64,000 nt of DNA from Oscillospiraceae bacterium (GTDB lineage: Bacteria; Bacillota_A; Clostridia; Oscillospirales; Ruminococcaceae): NCBI GenBank assembly GCA_004558145.1, contig SFDQ01000008.1, positions 1-64,000 on the forward strand, given 5' to 3'. A program made the translations under genes and the position numbers. Under the pieces are notes generated by a model. It searched no databases. It saw only the letters and a program-made list of their open reading frames with translations, and was not told the DNA's origin. How positions within the stretch are numbered: the stretch's first letter is position 1; every line of letters begins with the position of its first letter. Shown piece after piece: positions 1-6,515 of the stretch.

Positions 1-114
1 CCGCCGCGGGGCAGGAGAGAGGGCCGCCGCGAGGCGGGGCAGAGGGCCGCCGCGGGGCGGGACAGAGGGCCGCCGCGGGGCAGGAGAGAGGGCCGCCGCC
101 GGGCGGGGGAGATG
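1..114. repeat. 23-bp GC-rich tandem repeat, about five copies
   Basis: Units begin at 1, 24, 47, 70 and 93, each starting CCGCCGCG and ending in GAGAGGG or CAGAGGG. Copies 1 and 4 are identical. The array runs off the left end of the window, so its full size is unknown. The period is not a multiple of three and no gene covers it, so a coding role is unlikely. Confidence 0.85.
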
Positions 115-169
115 CGCGCTCTGTATTGCGGGGCGCGATGCGCCGTGAGACTGTTGGAGGCCCGCAGAG

Positions 170-450
170 CGCAGGGGGCACCGTAAACCACGCAGAGACA
201 CCCCACAAGGCGTGCAGGGGCACCCCAGAGCGCACGGGACACCCCAGGGCGCGCAGGGACACCCCAGGGCGCACAGGACACCGCAGGGCGCACAGGGGCA
301 CTGAAGAGCGCGCAGGACACCACAGGGCGGGCAAGGGGCGCACCCCAGACCGCAGGGCACGCAGTGGCCACCGCAGAGCGGGCAGAAGCACCGCAAAGCT
401 ACCGGAGGCACCGCAGAGCGCACGGGGGCACCCCCGGGCGCAGGGCGGCG
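170..450. repeat. degenerate ~20-bp tandem repeat (CACCCCAGGGCGCRCAGG-like)
   Basis: About thirteen imperfect units, each beginning CACC or CACY and containing a CAGGGCGC or CAGAGCGC core, follow one another with a period of 18 to 27 bp. The open frame across the region (126-590) has the low-complexity Arg/Gly/His/Thr composition expected of a translated GC-rich minisatellite, so I do not call a gene. From about 470 to 560 the sequence becomes A/T-rich without recognisable features until the tRNA promoter. Confidence 0.7.
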
Positions 451-564
451 CGAGCAAGCAGTCCGTCTGCGGGCGAAAAAAAGCCCGCCGGCCGCCGCCC
501 GAAGGGGGCAAAAGAACCTTTTTTTGCTTTGCGAAAAAAATTTTAAATTTTTTGGCAAAAACAG

Positions 565-593
565 TTGACAAACCCCTAGGTCGATGGTAATAT
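565..593 (+). promoter_or_regulatory. promoter of tRNA-Arg
   Basis: A consensus TTGACA (565-570) is followed after 17 bp by TAATAT (588-593), about 13 bp upstream of the mature tRNA 5' end. This is a strong sigma-A type promoter. Confidence 0.8.
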
Positions 594-606
594 ATATCTT
601 GCACCT

Positions 607-683
607 GCGCTGGTAGCTCAGTTGGATAGAGTGTCTGACTACGAATCAGAAGGTCGGGAGTTCGAATCTCTTCCAGCGCACCA
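607..683 (+). tRNA. tRNA-Arg (anticodon ACG)
   Basis: The 77-nt cloverleaf has a perfect 7-bp acceptor stem (GCGCTGG with CCAGCGC), an anticodon stem TCTGA/TCAGA enclosing loop CTACGAA (anticodon ACG), a GTTCGAAT T-loop and an encoded CCA end. The ACG anticodon is expected to be read as ICG after deamination and to decode CGU/CGC/CGA. It is a single-gene unit with its own promoter and terminator. Confidence 0.97.
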
Positions 684-718
684 AGAAGGACATCCGAAAG
701 GATGTCCTTCTTTTTTTG
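684..718 (+). terminator. intrinsic terminator after tRNA-Arg
   Basis: A 12-bp perfect stem (AGAAGGACATCC with GGATGTCCTTCT, GAAA loop) is followed by a run of eight T residues. Confidence 0.93.
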
Positions 719-866
719 TTTCTCCGCCCGTGCCTTTGCGCGCCGGGGCGGGGGAGGGGTCCCGGTTGCAAAGGGGGCGGCGATTTGCTACAATGGTGCT
801 ATTAAGCATTTCGCGGCGCCGCCGCGCATTTCACACAGCCGCCGGGGGCGGCGGGAGGATAGTTCT

Positions 867-1445
867 ATGGACCTGAATGTTTTGATCTTCATCATCATCG
901 TGGTGGCGGCGGGCCTGCTGGCCTTTGCCGTGACGATGTATATCGTTGCCCTGTTCCGCCAGAAGGACCAGGCCATGGCCGGCGGAAAGCCGGACCCGAA
1001 GAAGAAGGGCGAGATGCCCGACGACGAGCACAAGGACGTGCAGGGCTCCAAGGACGCGGCCGACCTGGACCTGCTGCTGGTAGGCTGGTTCGGCGTGCTG
1101 GGCGTGAAGTGCCTGGGCTACGGCGGCGAGGTCTACGGCAGCCTGGACGAGCCGGAGTGGACTCAGGTGCTGCCCCAGGGCCGCCGCACCTTCGAGAACC
1201 CCATGACCCGCGCGGGCAAGAGCGCCCGGGCGGTGCGGGACGCGCTGTTCGCCGCGAAGCTCAAGAACGTGCCGGTGGAGACCGTGGTGGTGTTTACCAA
1301 CCCCTCCGCCTCGCTGAACCTGCCCCGGTCCACCGGGCACTACACCGAAAAGACCTTCCTGGCCTACCTCAAGGGGCCTCACTTCCGGGAGGACAAAAAG
1401 GTGGAAGTGGAGCCGGTGGCGGCAGCCCTTCGCCAGCAGGGCTGA
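867..1445 (+). CDS. membrane-anchored NERD-like domain protein
   Basis: The 192-aa product has one N-terminal membrane segment (residues 4-28), a charged Lys/Pro/Asp linker (33-62) and a C-terminal domain resembling NERD (nuclease-related domain). The recognisable stretch is D66...LLLVGWFGVLGVK81, then GGEVYGS, then a Trp and an Asn-Pro pair (N111-P112), which fits the usual order of NERD proteins. In NERD nucleases the strand before the lysine normally ends in Glu-x-Lys. Here the glutamate position is Gly79, so nuclease activity is doubtful. The start is placed at the ATG preceded by GGGAGG (853-858); the frame stays open upstream, but that part is low-complexity and follows the tRNA terminator. 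The cytosolic domain assignment is by pattern only. Family confidence is moderate and a true function is not established. Confidence 0.72.
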   Translation: MDLNVLIFIIIVVAAGLLAFAVTMYIVALFRQKDQAMAGGKPDPKKKGEMPDDEHKDVQGSKDAADLDLLLVGWFGVLGVKCLGYGGEVYGSLDEPEWTQVLPQGRRTFENPMTRAGKSARAVRDALFAAKLKNVPVETVVVFTNPSASLNLPRSTGHYTEKTFLAYLKGPHFREDKKVEVEPVAAALRQQG

Positions 1446-1465
1446 GAGCGCCTTAAAAACGACGA

Positions 1466-1506
1466 AACGGGCGGGAGCACCCTTGGGTGTTCCCGCCCGT
1501 TCTTTT
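1466..1506. terminator. terminator between convergent genes
   Basis: A 17-bp near-perfect stem (AACGGGCGGGAGCACCC with its complement after a TT loop) is followed by CTTTT on the plus strand. It separates the NERD-like gene from the convergent uridine phosphorylase gene. Confidence 0.8.
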
Positions 1507-1531
1507 CGTTTCAGGGGCTTCTGGGCCGCTC

Positions 1532-2317
1532 TCAGCCCTCGGCAGCCTTGTCCTGGGCGATAAGCAGGCGCAGCGCGCCCACACCCACCCGGATGGCGGC
1601 GTCGGTGTCGTGGACGATGGGGTTGTCCAGCCCGGCGGCGGCGCGCTCCTGGTTGCCCACCACCAGGAAGGTGGACCCCACCCGGGCCCGCAGCCAAGCG
1701 GCCACGGTGAACAGCGCGGCGGACTCCATCTCGCTGGCAAGGCAGCCCAGCCGCAGCCAGGCCTGCCACTTGTTCATCAGCTCGTAGCTCACGGGCTTGG
1801 TCTCGGGCTCGTGCTGGCCGTAGAAGGCATCCTTGCACTGCACCACGCCGGCGTGGCAGGTGAAGCCCTGCTGCCGGGCGGATTCCACCAGGGCGTTGGC
1901 CACCTGCAGGTCGGCCACGGCGGGGAACTCGATGGGAGCGTACTCCCGGCTGGTGCCCTCCATGCGGATGGCGCCGGTGGCAACCACGATGTCGCCGCCC
2001 TTGACTTTCATCTCCATGCCGCCGCAGGTGCCCACCCGGATGAAGGTGTCGGCGCCGCACTTGTGCAGCTCCTCCATGGCGATGGAAGCGGACGCGCCGC
2101 CGATGCCGGTGGAGGTGACGCTGACGGGCACGCCGTCCAGGGTGCCGGTGTAGGTGACATACTCGCGGCTGTCCGCGATGAGGCGGGGGTTCTCAAAATA
2201 GGCCGCGATCTTGGCGCAGCGCTTGGGGTCGCCGGGCAGCAGCACATAGCGGCCCACGTCCCCCGGGCGGATCTGCAGATGATACTGCAGGCCCTCTTCG
2301 CCGGAATAGTTTTGCAT
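1532..2317 (-). CDS. udp: uridine phosphorylase
   Basis: The 261-aa protein belongs to the nucleoside phosphorylase family that splits uridine with phosphate into uracil and ribose-1-phosphate in pyrimidine salvage. The phosphate-binding segments are visible: LLPGDPKR near residue 27, STGIGGASASIA near 69-80 and FIRVGTCGG near 92-100. So is the substrate-binding EMESAALF near 196-203, where Met-Glu-Ser contacts the ribose. The N-terminal QYHLQIRPGDVGRYV matches the uridine phosphorylase branch better than the purine (DeoD) branch. Its length is normal (about 250-260). The ATG has an AAGGAGGATAT upstream sequence, and a promoter lies 150 bp upstream. It appears to be monocistronic. Confidence 0.93.
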   Translation of the reverse strand: MQNYSGEEGLQYHLQIRPGDVGRYVLLPGDPKRCAKIAAYFENPRLIADSREYVTYTGTLDGVPVSVTSTGIGGASASIAMEELHKCGADTFIRVGTCGGMEMKVKGGDIVVATGAIRMEGTSREYAPIEFPAVADLQVANALVESARQQGFTCHAGVVQCKDAFYGQHEPETKPVSYELMNKWQAWLRLGCLASEMESAALFTVAAWLRARVGSTFLVVGNQERAAAGLDNPIVHDTDAAIRVGVGALRLLIAQDKAAEG

Positions 2318-2462
2318 GGCTCATATCCTCCTTTGTGCAGCCGCCCGCAGAAGGGGCGGCGGTGTGGTGTTTCGGCCCGGCAAAGGGCGAGGGAGAGGCG
2401 CGCGGCACGGTGCGCTGCGCGGCCCCTTCCGGCCCGCAAAAGCCGGGGAATATCATGGTTTC

Positions 2463-2491
2463 ATTGTAGCAGATTTTGGCGCAAATTCCAA
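2463..2491 (-). promoter_or_regulatory. promoter of udp
   Basis: Reading the minus strand, TTGGAA (2491-2486) and TACAAT (2468-2463) are separated by 17 bp. This gives a leader of about 140 nt before the udp start codon. Confidence 0.65.
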
Positions 2492-2539
2492 CCGGCGGGG
2501 GAGGGGAGGACGGCAACGGAGGCGGGGCCCGGTTTTCCC

Positions 2540-3112
2540 CCGCGGCTGGCTCGGCCGGCACCGGGCGGCGGGCAGGGCGAAACGCGGCGGTGCGCCGCCC
2601 TGTCCCGCCGGGCTGAGGCGGAGCCCGGTCCTCCCCACGCAGTGCGCATCAGAACGGACACCTTTCTTTGTCCTGAAAAGTGTCCGGGATGCCGCGTGCG
2701 GTGGGGATGGGCCGGGCGGAGCATTTTATTCAAAGCCGCCCTTTCCTTTGCCCGGGCGGCGCTGGGGCCCGGGCAGTTTGGGCGCGGGGTGGCCGCGTCC
2801 CTGTCCGCCGCCGCACGCGGCGTTTCGGACACGATGCACTCGCACCGTGCAGCGTGTTCGCTCCGAGGCGCACTACGCGGCGGCAGTGCCGCGTCTGGCT
2901 CGGCCGGCATCGGGCGGCGGGCCGGGCAAAACGGGGGAGAGCGCCGCCCTGCCCCACCGGGCTGAGGCGAAGCCCGGTCCTCCCCACGTAGTGCGCATCA
3001 GAACGGACACTTTTCTTTGTCCTGAAAAGTGTCCGGGATGCCGCGTGCGGTGGGGATGGGCCGGGCGAAGCATTTTCCTCAAGGCTGTCCTTTCCTTTGT
3101 CCCGGCGCCGCC
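2540..3112 (+). repeat. dispersed structured repeat, locus 1 (about 1.6 tandem units)
   Basis: The GTGCGCATCAGAACGGACAC motif occurs at 2642 and again at 2991, giving a 349-bp tandem period, with a partial preceding unit from about 2540. Each unit holds three dyads: CGGACAC...GTGTCCG with an 11-12 bp stem (2655-2686 and 3004-3035), ACACG-TGCA...TGCAGCGTGT (about 2828-2856), and CGCGGC...GCCGCG (about 2876-2893). Similar units occur near 28.9, 43.4, 50.0 and 50.4 kb, always between genes. No transposase or credible protein is encoded. The long open frames crossing it exist on several frames and both strands and are artefacts of GC richness. Confidence 0.9.
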
Positions 3113-3117
3113 GGGGC

Positions 3118-3227
3118 AAAAAAAGTGCCTCCCCGTGTTTGCGGACCACGGGGAGGCGGTTAAGGGGTATCGCTTTGGTGTGAGGAGGAATCATGTACAG
3201 AACAACGGTTGCGGCTCCGTGTTCTGT
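3118..3227 (-). ncRNA. putative small RNA or terminator leader downstream of birA
   Basis: On the minus strand a TATACT element (3239-3234) is followed by a hairpin at the predicted 5' end (ACAGAACA with TGTTCTGT, 3227-3197), then an unpaired pyrimidine stretch with CCTCCTC (anti-Shine-Dalgarno-like). It ends in a strong intrinsic terminator (GCCTCCCCGTG with CACGGGGAGGC, 3157-3127, then A-C-T7). The result is a compact unit of about 110 nt. The -35 is weak: TTCAAA sits 20 bp upstream of the -10. The terminator may simply end the birA transcript that stops at 3313. Small-RNA status is an inference. Confidence 0.4.
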
Positions 3228-3312
3228 GATTTTAGTATACCCATAACTTAAGGAAGAATTTTGAAGGCTCTGTTAACTTTTTGTGAATCCTCGATTTTGA
3301 CTTTTTTCGCCC

Positions 3313-4047
3313 TCACACCCGGCCGTAGATGCCTTTCACGCTCACTTCGCCGCTGAGCACGTGCCGCAGGCCGCCCTCGGCGGCCACCACAAGGCGGCCC
3401 TGCTCGTCCACCGTCTCGGCCACGCCCTCGCCGCCCTCGAACCAGACCTGCCGGCCCAGATTCACACAGCGGGGCAGGTAGTCCGCCCGCAGGGGGCCGA
3501 AGCCTTCGCGGTAAAAAGCCTTCAGGTCCGCGTCCTGGATAAAATGGCGGCTGAGGCTTTCCGCCAGCCGCCGGGGCGCGTCGGGAGGCAGCGCGTGGCC
3601 CAGGTGCCCCGCCACGCTCACCCCATGGGGCAGGCCGGCGGCGGCGAAAAACTCTGCCGTCTGGGAAAGGTTCACCCCGATGCCGCTGACGAACGCGCCG
3701 CCAAATCCCTCGCAGAGGATGCCCACCGCCTTTTTGCCGCCCAGCAGCAGGTCGTTGGGCCACTTGAGGGCGCATTCCACCCCGAAGCACTCCTCCAGCG
3801 CCCGGGCCGCCGCCAGCCCTGAGGCCAGCGACAGACAGGCCGGGTCGGCCAGCGGCTCCTTGAAGAGGATGGTGTAATACAGCGCCTCGCCGGGCGCGTT
3901 CTGCCACACATGGCCCCGCCGACCCCGGCCCGCGGTCTGGCAGGTGGTCCACACCGCGTCAAAATGGCCCATCTCGGAAAGATGGGCCTTGCAGTAGAGA
4001 TTGGTGCTGTCCGCCTGGGGCAGCGCTGTCAGCTTCGGCTCACTCAT
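3313..4047 (-). CDS. birA: biotin--[acetyl-CoA-carboxylase] ligase, monofunctional
   Basis: The 244-aa enzyme makes biotinyl-AMP and transfers biotin to the lysine of biotin carrier proteins such as the carboxylase BCCP. The adenylate-binding loop GRGRRGHVW is at residues 40-48, KWPND at 95-99, and the catalytic lysine region GGKKAVGIL at 103-111. A C-terminal SH3-like part follows at about 195-244. There is no N-terminal helix-turn-helix, so it lacks the repressor function of bifunctional BirA. I use the ATG at 4047, which overlaps the end of the upstream phosphodiesterase gene by 8 bp and implies translational coupling. The longer open frame would extend into that gene. Confidence 0.92.
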   Translation of the reverse strand: MSEPKLTALPQADSTNLYCKAHLSEMGHFDAVWTTCQTAGRGRRGHVWQNAPGEALYYTILFKEPLADPACLSLASGLAAARALEECFGVECALKWPNDLLLGGKKAVGILCEGFGGAFVSGIGVNLSQTAEFFAAAGLPHGVSVAGHLGHALPPDAPRRLAESLSRHFIQDADLKAFYREGFGPLRADYLPRCVNLGRQVWFEGGEGVAETVDEQGRLVVAAEGGLRHVLSGEVSVKGIYGRV

Positions 4048-4528
4048 AGTCCGGCATCTCCAGATGCTCGAACACCGGGGCCTTGCCCTCCTCCACCGTG
4101 ATGCGGCCATAGGTGGGCCGCCCGCTGCGGGGGATGGCCGCGCTGCCCGGGTTGAACAGGGTCACCTTGTCCAGCTGCACCAGGTCCGGGCAGTGGGTAT
4201 GGCCGAAGAGGGCCACGTCCGCACCCCGGCAGATGGCGTTGCGGGCCAGGTCGTCGTAGGAGTATTTCACGTTGTACTGGTGGCCGTGGACGTAGTAGAA
4301 CAGCACGCCCTCGAAGGCCACAAGGCCCTCGCCCGGCTCCAGCGCGCCGAAATCGCAGTTGCCGTGCACCGGGTACACCGGCATGGGCAGGGCGTCCTGC
4401 ACCTTTTCCAGGTCTTTGCAGCCGTCGCCCAGGAAAATCAGGGCGTCCGCCTTGGGGTTCTTGGCCGCCACACGGGTGAAGGCGCTGGCCGAGCCGTGGG
4501 TGTCGGAAAGTACAAGGATGGTCTTCAT
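4040..4528 (-). CDS. YfcE/MJ0936-type metallophosphoesterase
   Basis: This 162-aa cytosolic phosphodiesterase has the full calcineurin-like metal-binding series: D8-T-H10 in SDTHG, GDG at about 34-36, GNCD at about 55-58, HGH at about 79-81 and GHTH at about 108-111. Relatives hydrolyse phosphodiesters with two Mn ions, but the physiological substrate is unknown. The ATG overlaps the rsmI stop (ATGA-type junction), so it belongs to the trmN6-rsmI-birA transcription unit. Length is typical of the family (about 160). Confidence 0.88.
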   Translation of the reverse strand: MKTILVLSDTHGSASAFTRVAAKNPKADALIFLGDGCKDLEKVQDALPMPVYPVHGNCDFGALEPGEGLVAFEGVLFYYVHGHQYNVKYSYDDLARNAICRGADVALFGHTHCPDLVQLDKVTLFNPGSAAIPRSGRPTYGRITVEEGKAPVFEHLEMPDYE

Positions 4529-5373
4529 TCGTTTTCCTCCTGCCGCGTCAGCAGCCGGTAGATCTGGCTTTTGCTAAACGGGGTGTTCTGGGCCGCCTGC
4601 TTTGCCGCGGCGCTGGCGCTCATGCCGCCCTCCATCAGCTCCCGGGCCTTTTGGGCCGCCTCGTCCAGCGTGGGGGGCGCGGGCTGGGTCTCGGCGGGGG
4701 ACGCGCCGGCCATCACCAGCACGTACTCGCCCCGGGGGTTGTTCGCTTCGTAATACTCCACCGCTTCGCCCAGGGTGGTCTTGACCACCTCTTCGTGGAG
4801 CTTGGTCAGCTCCCGGGCCAGGGTGATGCTGCGCTCAGGGCCGAAGGCTTCTTGCAGGTGGCCCAGGGTCATGCGCAGCTTGTGGGGCGCTTCGTAGAAG
4901 ATGACGGTGCGCTCCTCGCCTTTCAGCTGCTCCAGCCGCTCGCGGCGCTGGCGCAGATTGGTGGGCAGAAAGCCCTCGAACACGAACCGCCCGGTGGGCT
5001 GGCCGCTCACCGCCAGGGCGGTGACGCAGGCGCTGGCCGCCGGCACCGGCACCACCTTGATGCCCTCGGCCAGCGCGTCGGTGACGATGACCTCGCCGGG
5101 GTCGGAGATGGCGGGCATGCCCGCGTCGGAGCACAGGGCGCAGTTTTCGCCCGCCTGAATGCGGTCCAGGATGTAGCGGCCCCGCTCCTTGAGGTTGTGC
5201 TCGTAATAGCTCACCAGCGGCTTTTTCAGCCCCAGGTGGTTCAGCAGTTTCAGGGTGACCCGGGTGTCCTCGGCGGCGATGAAGTCCACGCTGCCGAAGG
5301 TGGCGGCGGCCCGGGGGGTCATGTCCTCCAGGTTGCCGATGGGGGTCGCCACGATATAGAGTGTGCCGGCCAT
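4525..5373 (-). CDS. rsmI: 16S rRNA (cytidine1402-2'-O)-methyltransferase
   Basis: The 282-aa SAM-dependent enzyme methylates the ribose of C1402 in the 16S rRNA decoding centre. Family marks are GTLYIVATPIGNLED at the N-terminus, AEDTRVTLKLLNH near residue 36, CALCSDAGMPAISDPG near 80-95 and YEAPHKL near 158. The ATG at 5373 gives the usual MAGTLYI start; a GTG nine bases earlier overlaps the trmN6 stop and cannot be excluded. The order trmN6-rsmI is the same as B. subtilis yabB-yabC. Confidence 0.95.
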   Translation of the reverse strand: MAGTLYIVATPIGNLEDMTPRAAATFGSVDFIAAEDTRVTLKLLNHLGLKKPLVSYYEHNLKERGRYILDRIQAGENCALCSDAGMPAISDPGEVIVTDALAEGIKVVPVPAASACVTALAVSGQPTGRFVFEGFLPTNLRQRRERLEQLKGEERTVIFYEAPHKLRMTLGHLQEAFGPERSITLARELTKLHEEVVKTTLGEAVEYYEANNPRGEYVLVMAGASPAETQPAPPTLDEAAQKARELMEGGMSASAAAKQAAQNTPFSKSQIYRLLTRQEENE

Positions 5374-5378
5374 GGGCC

Positions 5379-6083
5379 TCACATCCCTTCCCGATAGATT
5401 TTTTGAAGCTGGGCCGAGGGGCGGCCGCCCTCGTCCTCCATGAACACGTCCGGCTCAAAGCGCAGGCCGGGGCGGCGGTTCTTCTGGGCCTCCACCAGCA
5501 CCAGCCAGGGCACGTCCCCGGCCTTCTGCTTTGCAAAGGCCGCCCGCTTGGGCTCCAGCCCCGCCGCCGACAGCACCGCGCACACCCGGGCGAACTGGTC
5601 CGCCCGGTGGCAGAGGGCGAAGCGCCCGCCGTCCCGCAGAAGGGCCGCCGCCGCGGCGGCCACCTGCTCCAGGGTGCAGCCGCCCTCGTGGCGGGCGGTG
5701 GCACGGGCGGATTTGGGGCTGACGAAGCCCCCGGTGAAGTAAGGGGGATTGGCCGCCACCAGATGGGCGAGGCCGTCGCCCCGCAATTCGTTCAGGTCGG
5801 CGCAGACCGGCGTGATGTGGCCCAGGGCCGCGTCTTCGGCCAGGGCCTGTTCCAGCAGGGAAGTGCCCTCCGGGTCCACCTCCACGGCGCGGCAGGGGCC
5901 GCGATGGCCCAAATCGTGCCAGCGCAGGGCCACGATGCCGCAGCCGCTGCACAGGTCCACCGCCGTTTCCGCCCGCCGGGGGCGGGCAAAGCCGGAGAGG
6001 AGCATCGCGTCGGTGCCGAAGCGGTGGGCCCGGCTGATGCAGACCTTTGTGCCGTGGGCCAGAGTTTCCACCGAGACTTCCAC
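5379..6083 (-). CDS. trmN6: tRNA1(Val) (adenine37-N6)-methyltransferase-like (YabB/TrmN6)
   Basis: The 234-aa class I methyltransferase has the SAM loop AVDLCSGCGIVAL near residues 41-53, the acidic ribose contact EVDPEG near 67 and the adenine N6-methylase motif NPPY near 108. The nearest characterised relative modifies A37 of tRNA-Val. I place the start at the GTG at 6083, which has GGGAGG eight bases upstream. The open frame continues 13 codons further, but those codons lie on an extended -10 (TGGTATAAA) just after the ferredoxin terminator, so they are probably promoter and not gene. Confidence 0.87.
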   Translation of the reverse strand: MEVSVETLAHGTKVCISRAHRFGTDAMLLSGFARPRRAETAVDLCSGCGIVALRWHDLGHRGPCRAVEVDPEGTSLLEQALAEDAALGHITPVCADLNELRGDGLAHLVAANPPYFTGGFVSPKSARATARHEGGCTLEQVAAAAAALLRDGGRFALCHRADQFARVCAVLSAAGLEPKRAAFAKQKAGDVPWLVLVEAQKNRRPGLRFEPDVFMEDEGGRPSAQLQKIYREGM

Positions 6084-6092
6084 GCGCTTTGC

Positions 6093-6110
6093 CTCCCTTC
6101 GCGTATTTTT
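6093..6110 (-). promoter_or_regulatory. extended -10 promoter of the trmN6-rsmI-PDE-birA unit
   Basis: On the minus strand TGGTATAAAAA sits between the ferredoxin terminator and the GGGAGG of trmN6. No good -35 is visible, which is acceptable for a TGn-extended -10. Position is approximate. Confidence 0.5.
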
Positions 6111-6128
6111 ATACCATGACACGCAACC

Positions 6129-6166
6129 AAAAAAGCGGCGGGTACAAGGCCCGCCGCTCTTTTTTG
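6129..6166 (-). terminator. terminator of the ferredoxin transcript
   Basis: Minus-strand stem GAGCGGCGGG...CCCGCCGC is followed by six T residues, immediately downstream of the ferredoxin gene. The flanking A-run makes it nearly symmetrical. Confidence 0.85.
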
Positions 6167-6192
6167 TGCTTTGCCGGCGAAGGAAAGGCTAA

Positions 6193-6363
6193 TCAGCCCT
6201 CTTCGATGGCGCCAACGGGGCAAGCGCCGGCGCAGGTGCCGCAATCGATGCAGGCGTCCGCGTTGATCTCGTACTTGCCGTCGCCCTGGCTGATGGCGCC
6301 GACGGGGCACTCGCCCTCACAGGTGCCGCAGGAAACACAGGAATCGGTGATCTTGTAGGCCAT
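6193..6363 (-). CDS. 2[4Fe-4S] ferredoxin, clostridial type
   Basis: The 56-aa protein carries two C-x2-C-x2-C-x3-C-P sets: C9, C12, C15, C19 and C38, C41, C44, C48. It is the classic small clostridial electron carrier (about 55 aa) able to accept electrons from PFOR, which is encoded at 13.3-16.9 kb. The second in-frame ATG (6363) is chosen because GGAGA lies about nine bases upstream; the ATG six bases earlier would be too close. It occupies the place that yabA has between ricT and trmN6 in B. subtilis. Confidence 0.95.
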   Translation of the reverse strand: MAYKITDSCVSCGTCEGECPVGAISQGDGKYEINADACIDCGTCAGACPVGAIEEG

Positions 6364-6515
6364 GGTCATTCTCTCCTTTTTCTCCGCGCCATAGATGCCC
6401 GGGCAACGGGGCGGCCTGCGCGGCGAGCCGCATGCCCGGAGCAAAGGGGGCACGCCCCCTTTATGCAATTATTGTAGCATAAAATCAAAAAAGAACAAGG
6501 GGAAATCCTGAAAAA

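Noticed and set aside
126..590. 154-codon open frame rich in Arg, His, Gly and Thr
   Set aside because: It is the translation of a degenerate 20-bp minisatellite; no ribosome binding site and no protein-like composition.
831..2965. Long open frames antisense to udp and across the first repeat locus
   Set aside because: High GC content leaves non-coding frames open; they are antisense to a clear uridine phosphorylase and NERD-like gene or lie in repeats.
3193..3246. 17-codon ORF (MYRTTVAAP...) with a perfect GAGGAGG upstream on the plus strand
   Set aside because: No plus-strand promoter is visible, and the GAGGAGG is the complement of the pyrimidine stretch in the proposed minus-strand RNA. 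Kept only as a possibility.
2316..3251. 311-codon open frame over repeat locus 1
   Set aside because: Runs through tandem structured repeats present at other loci with broken frames; no homologous protein pattern.
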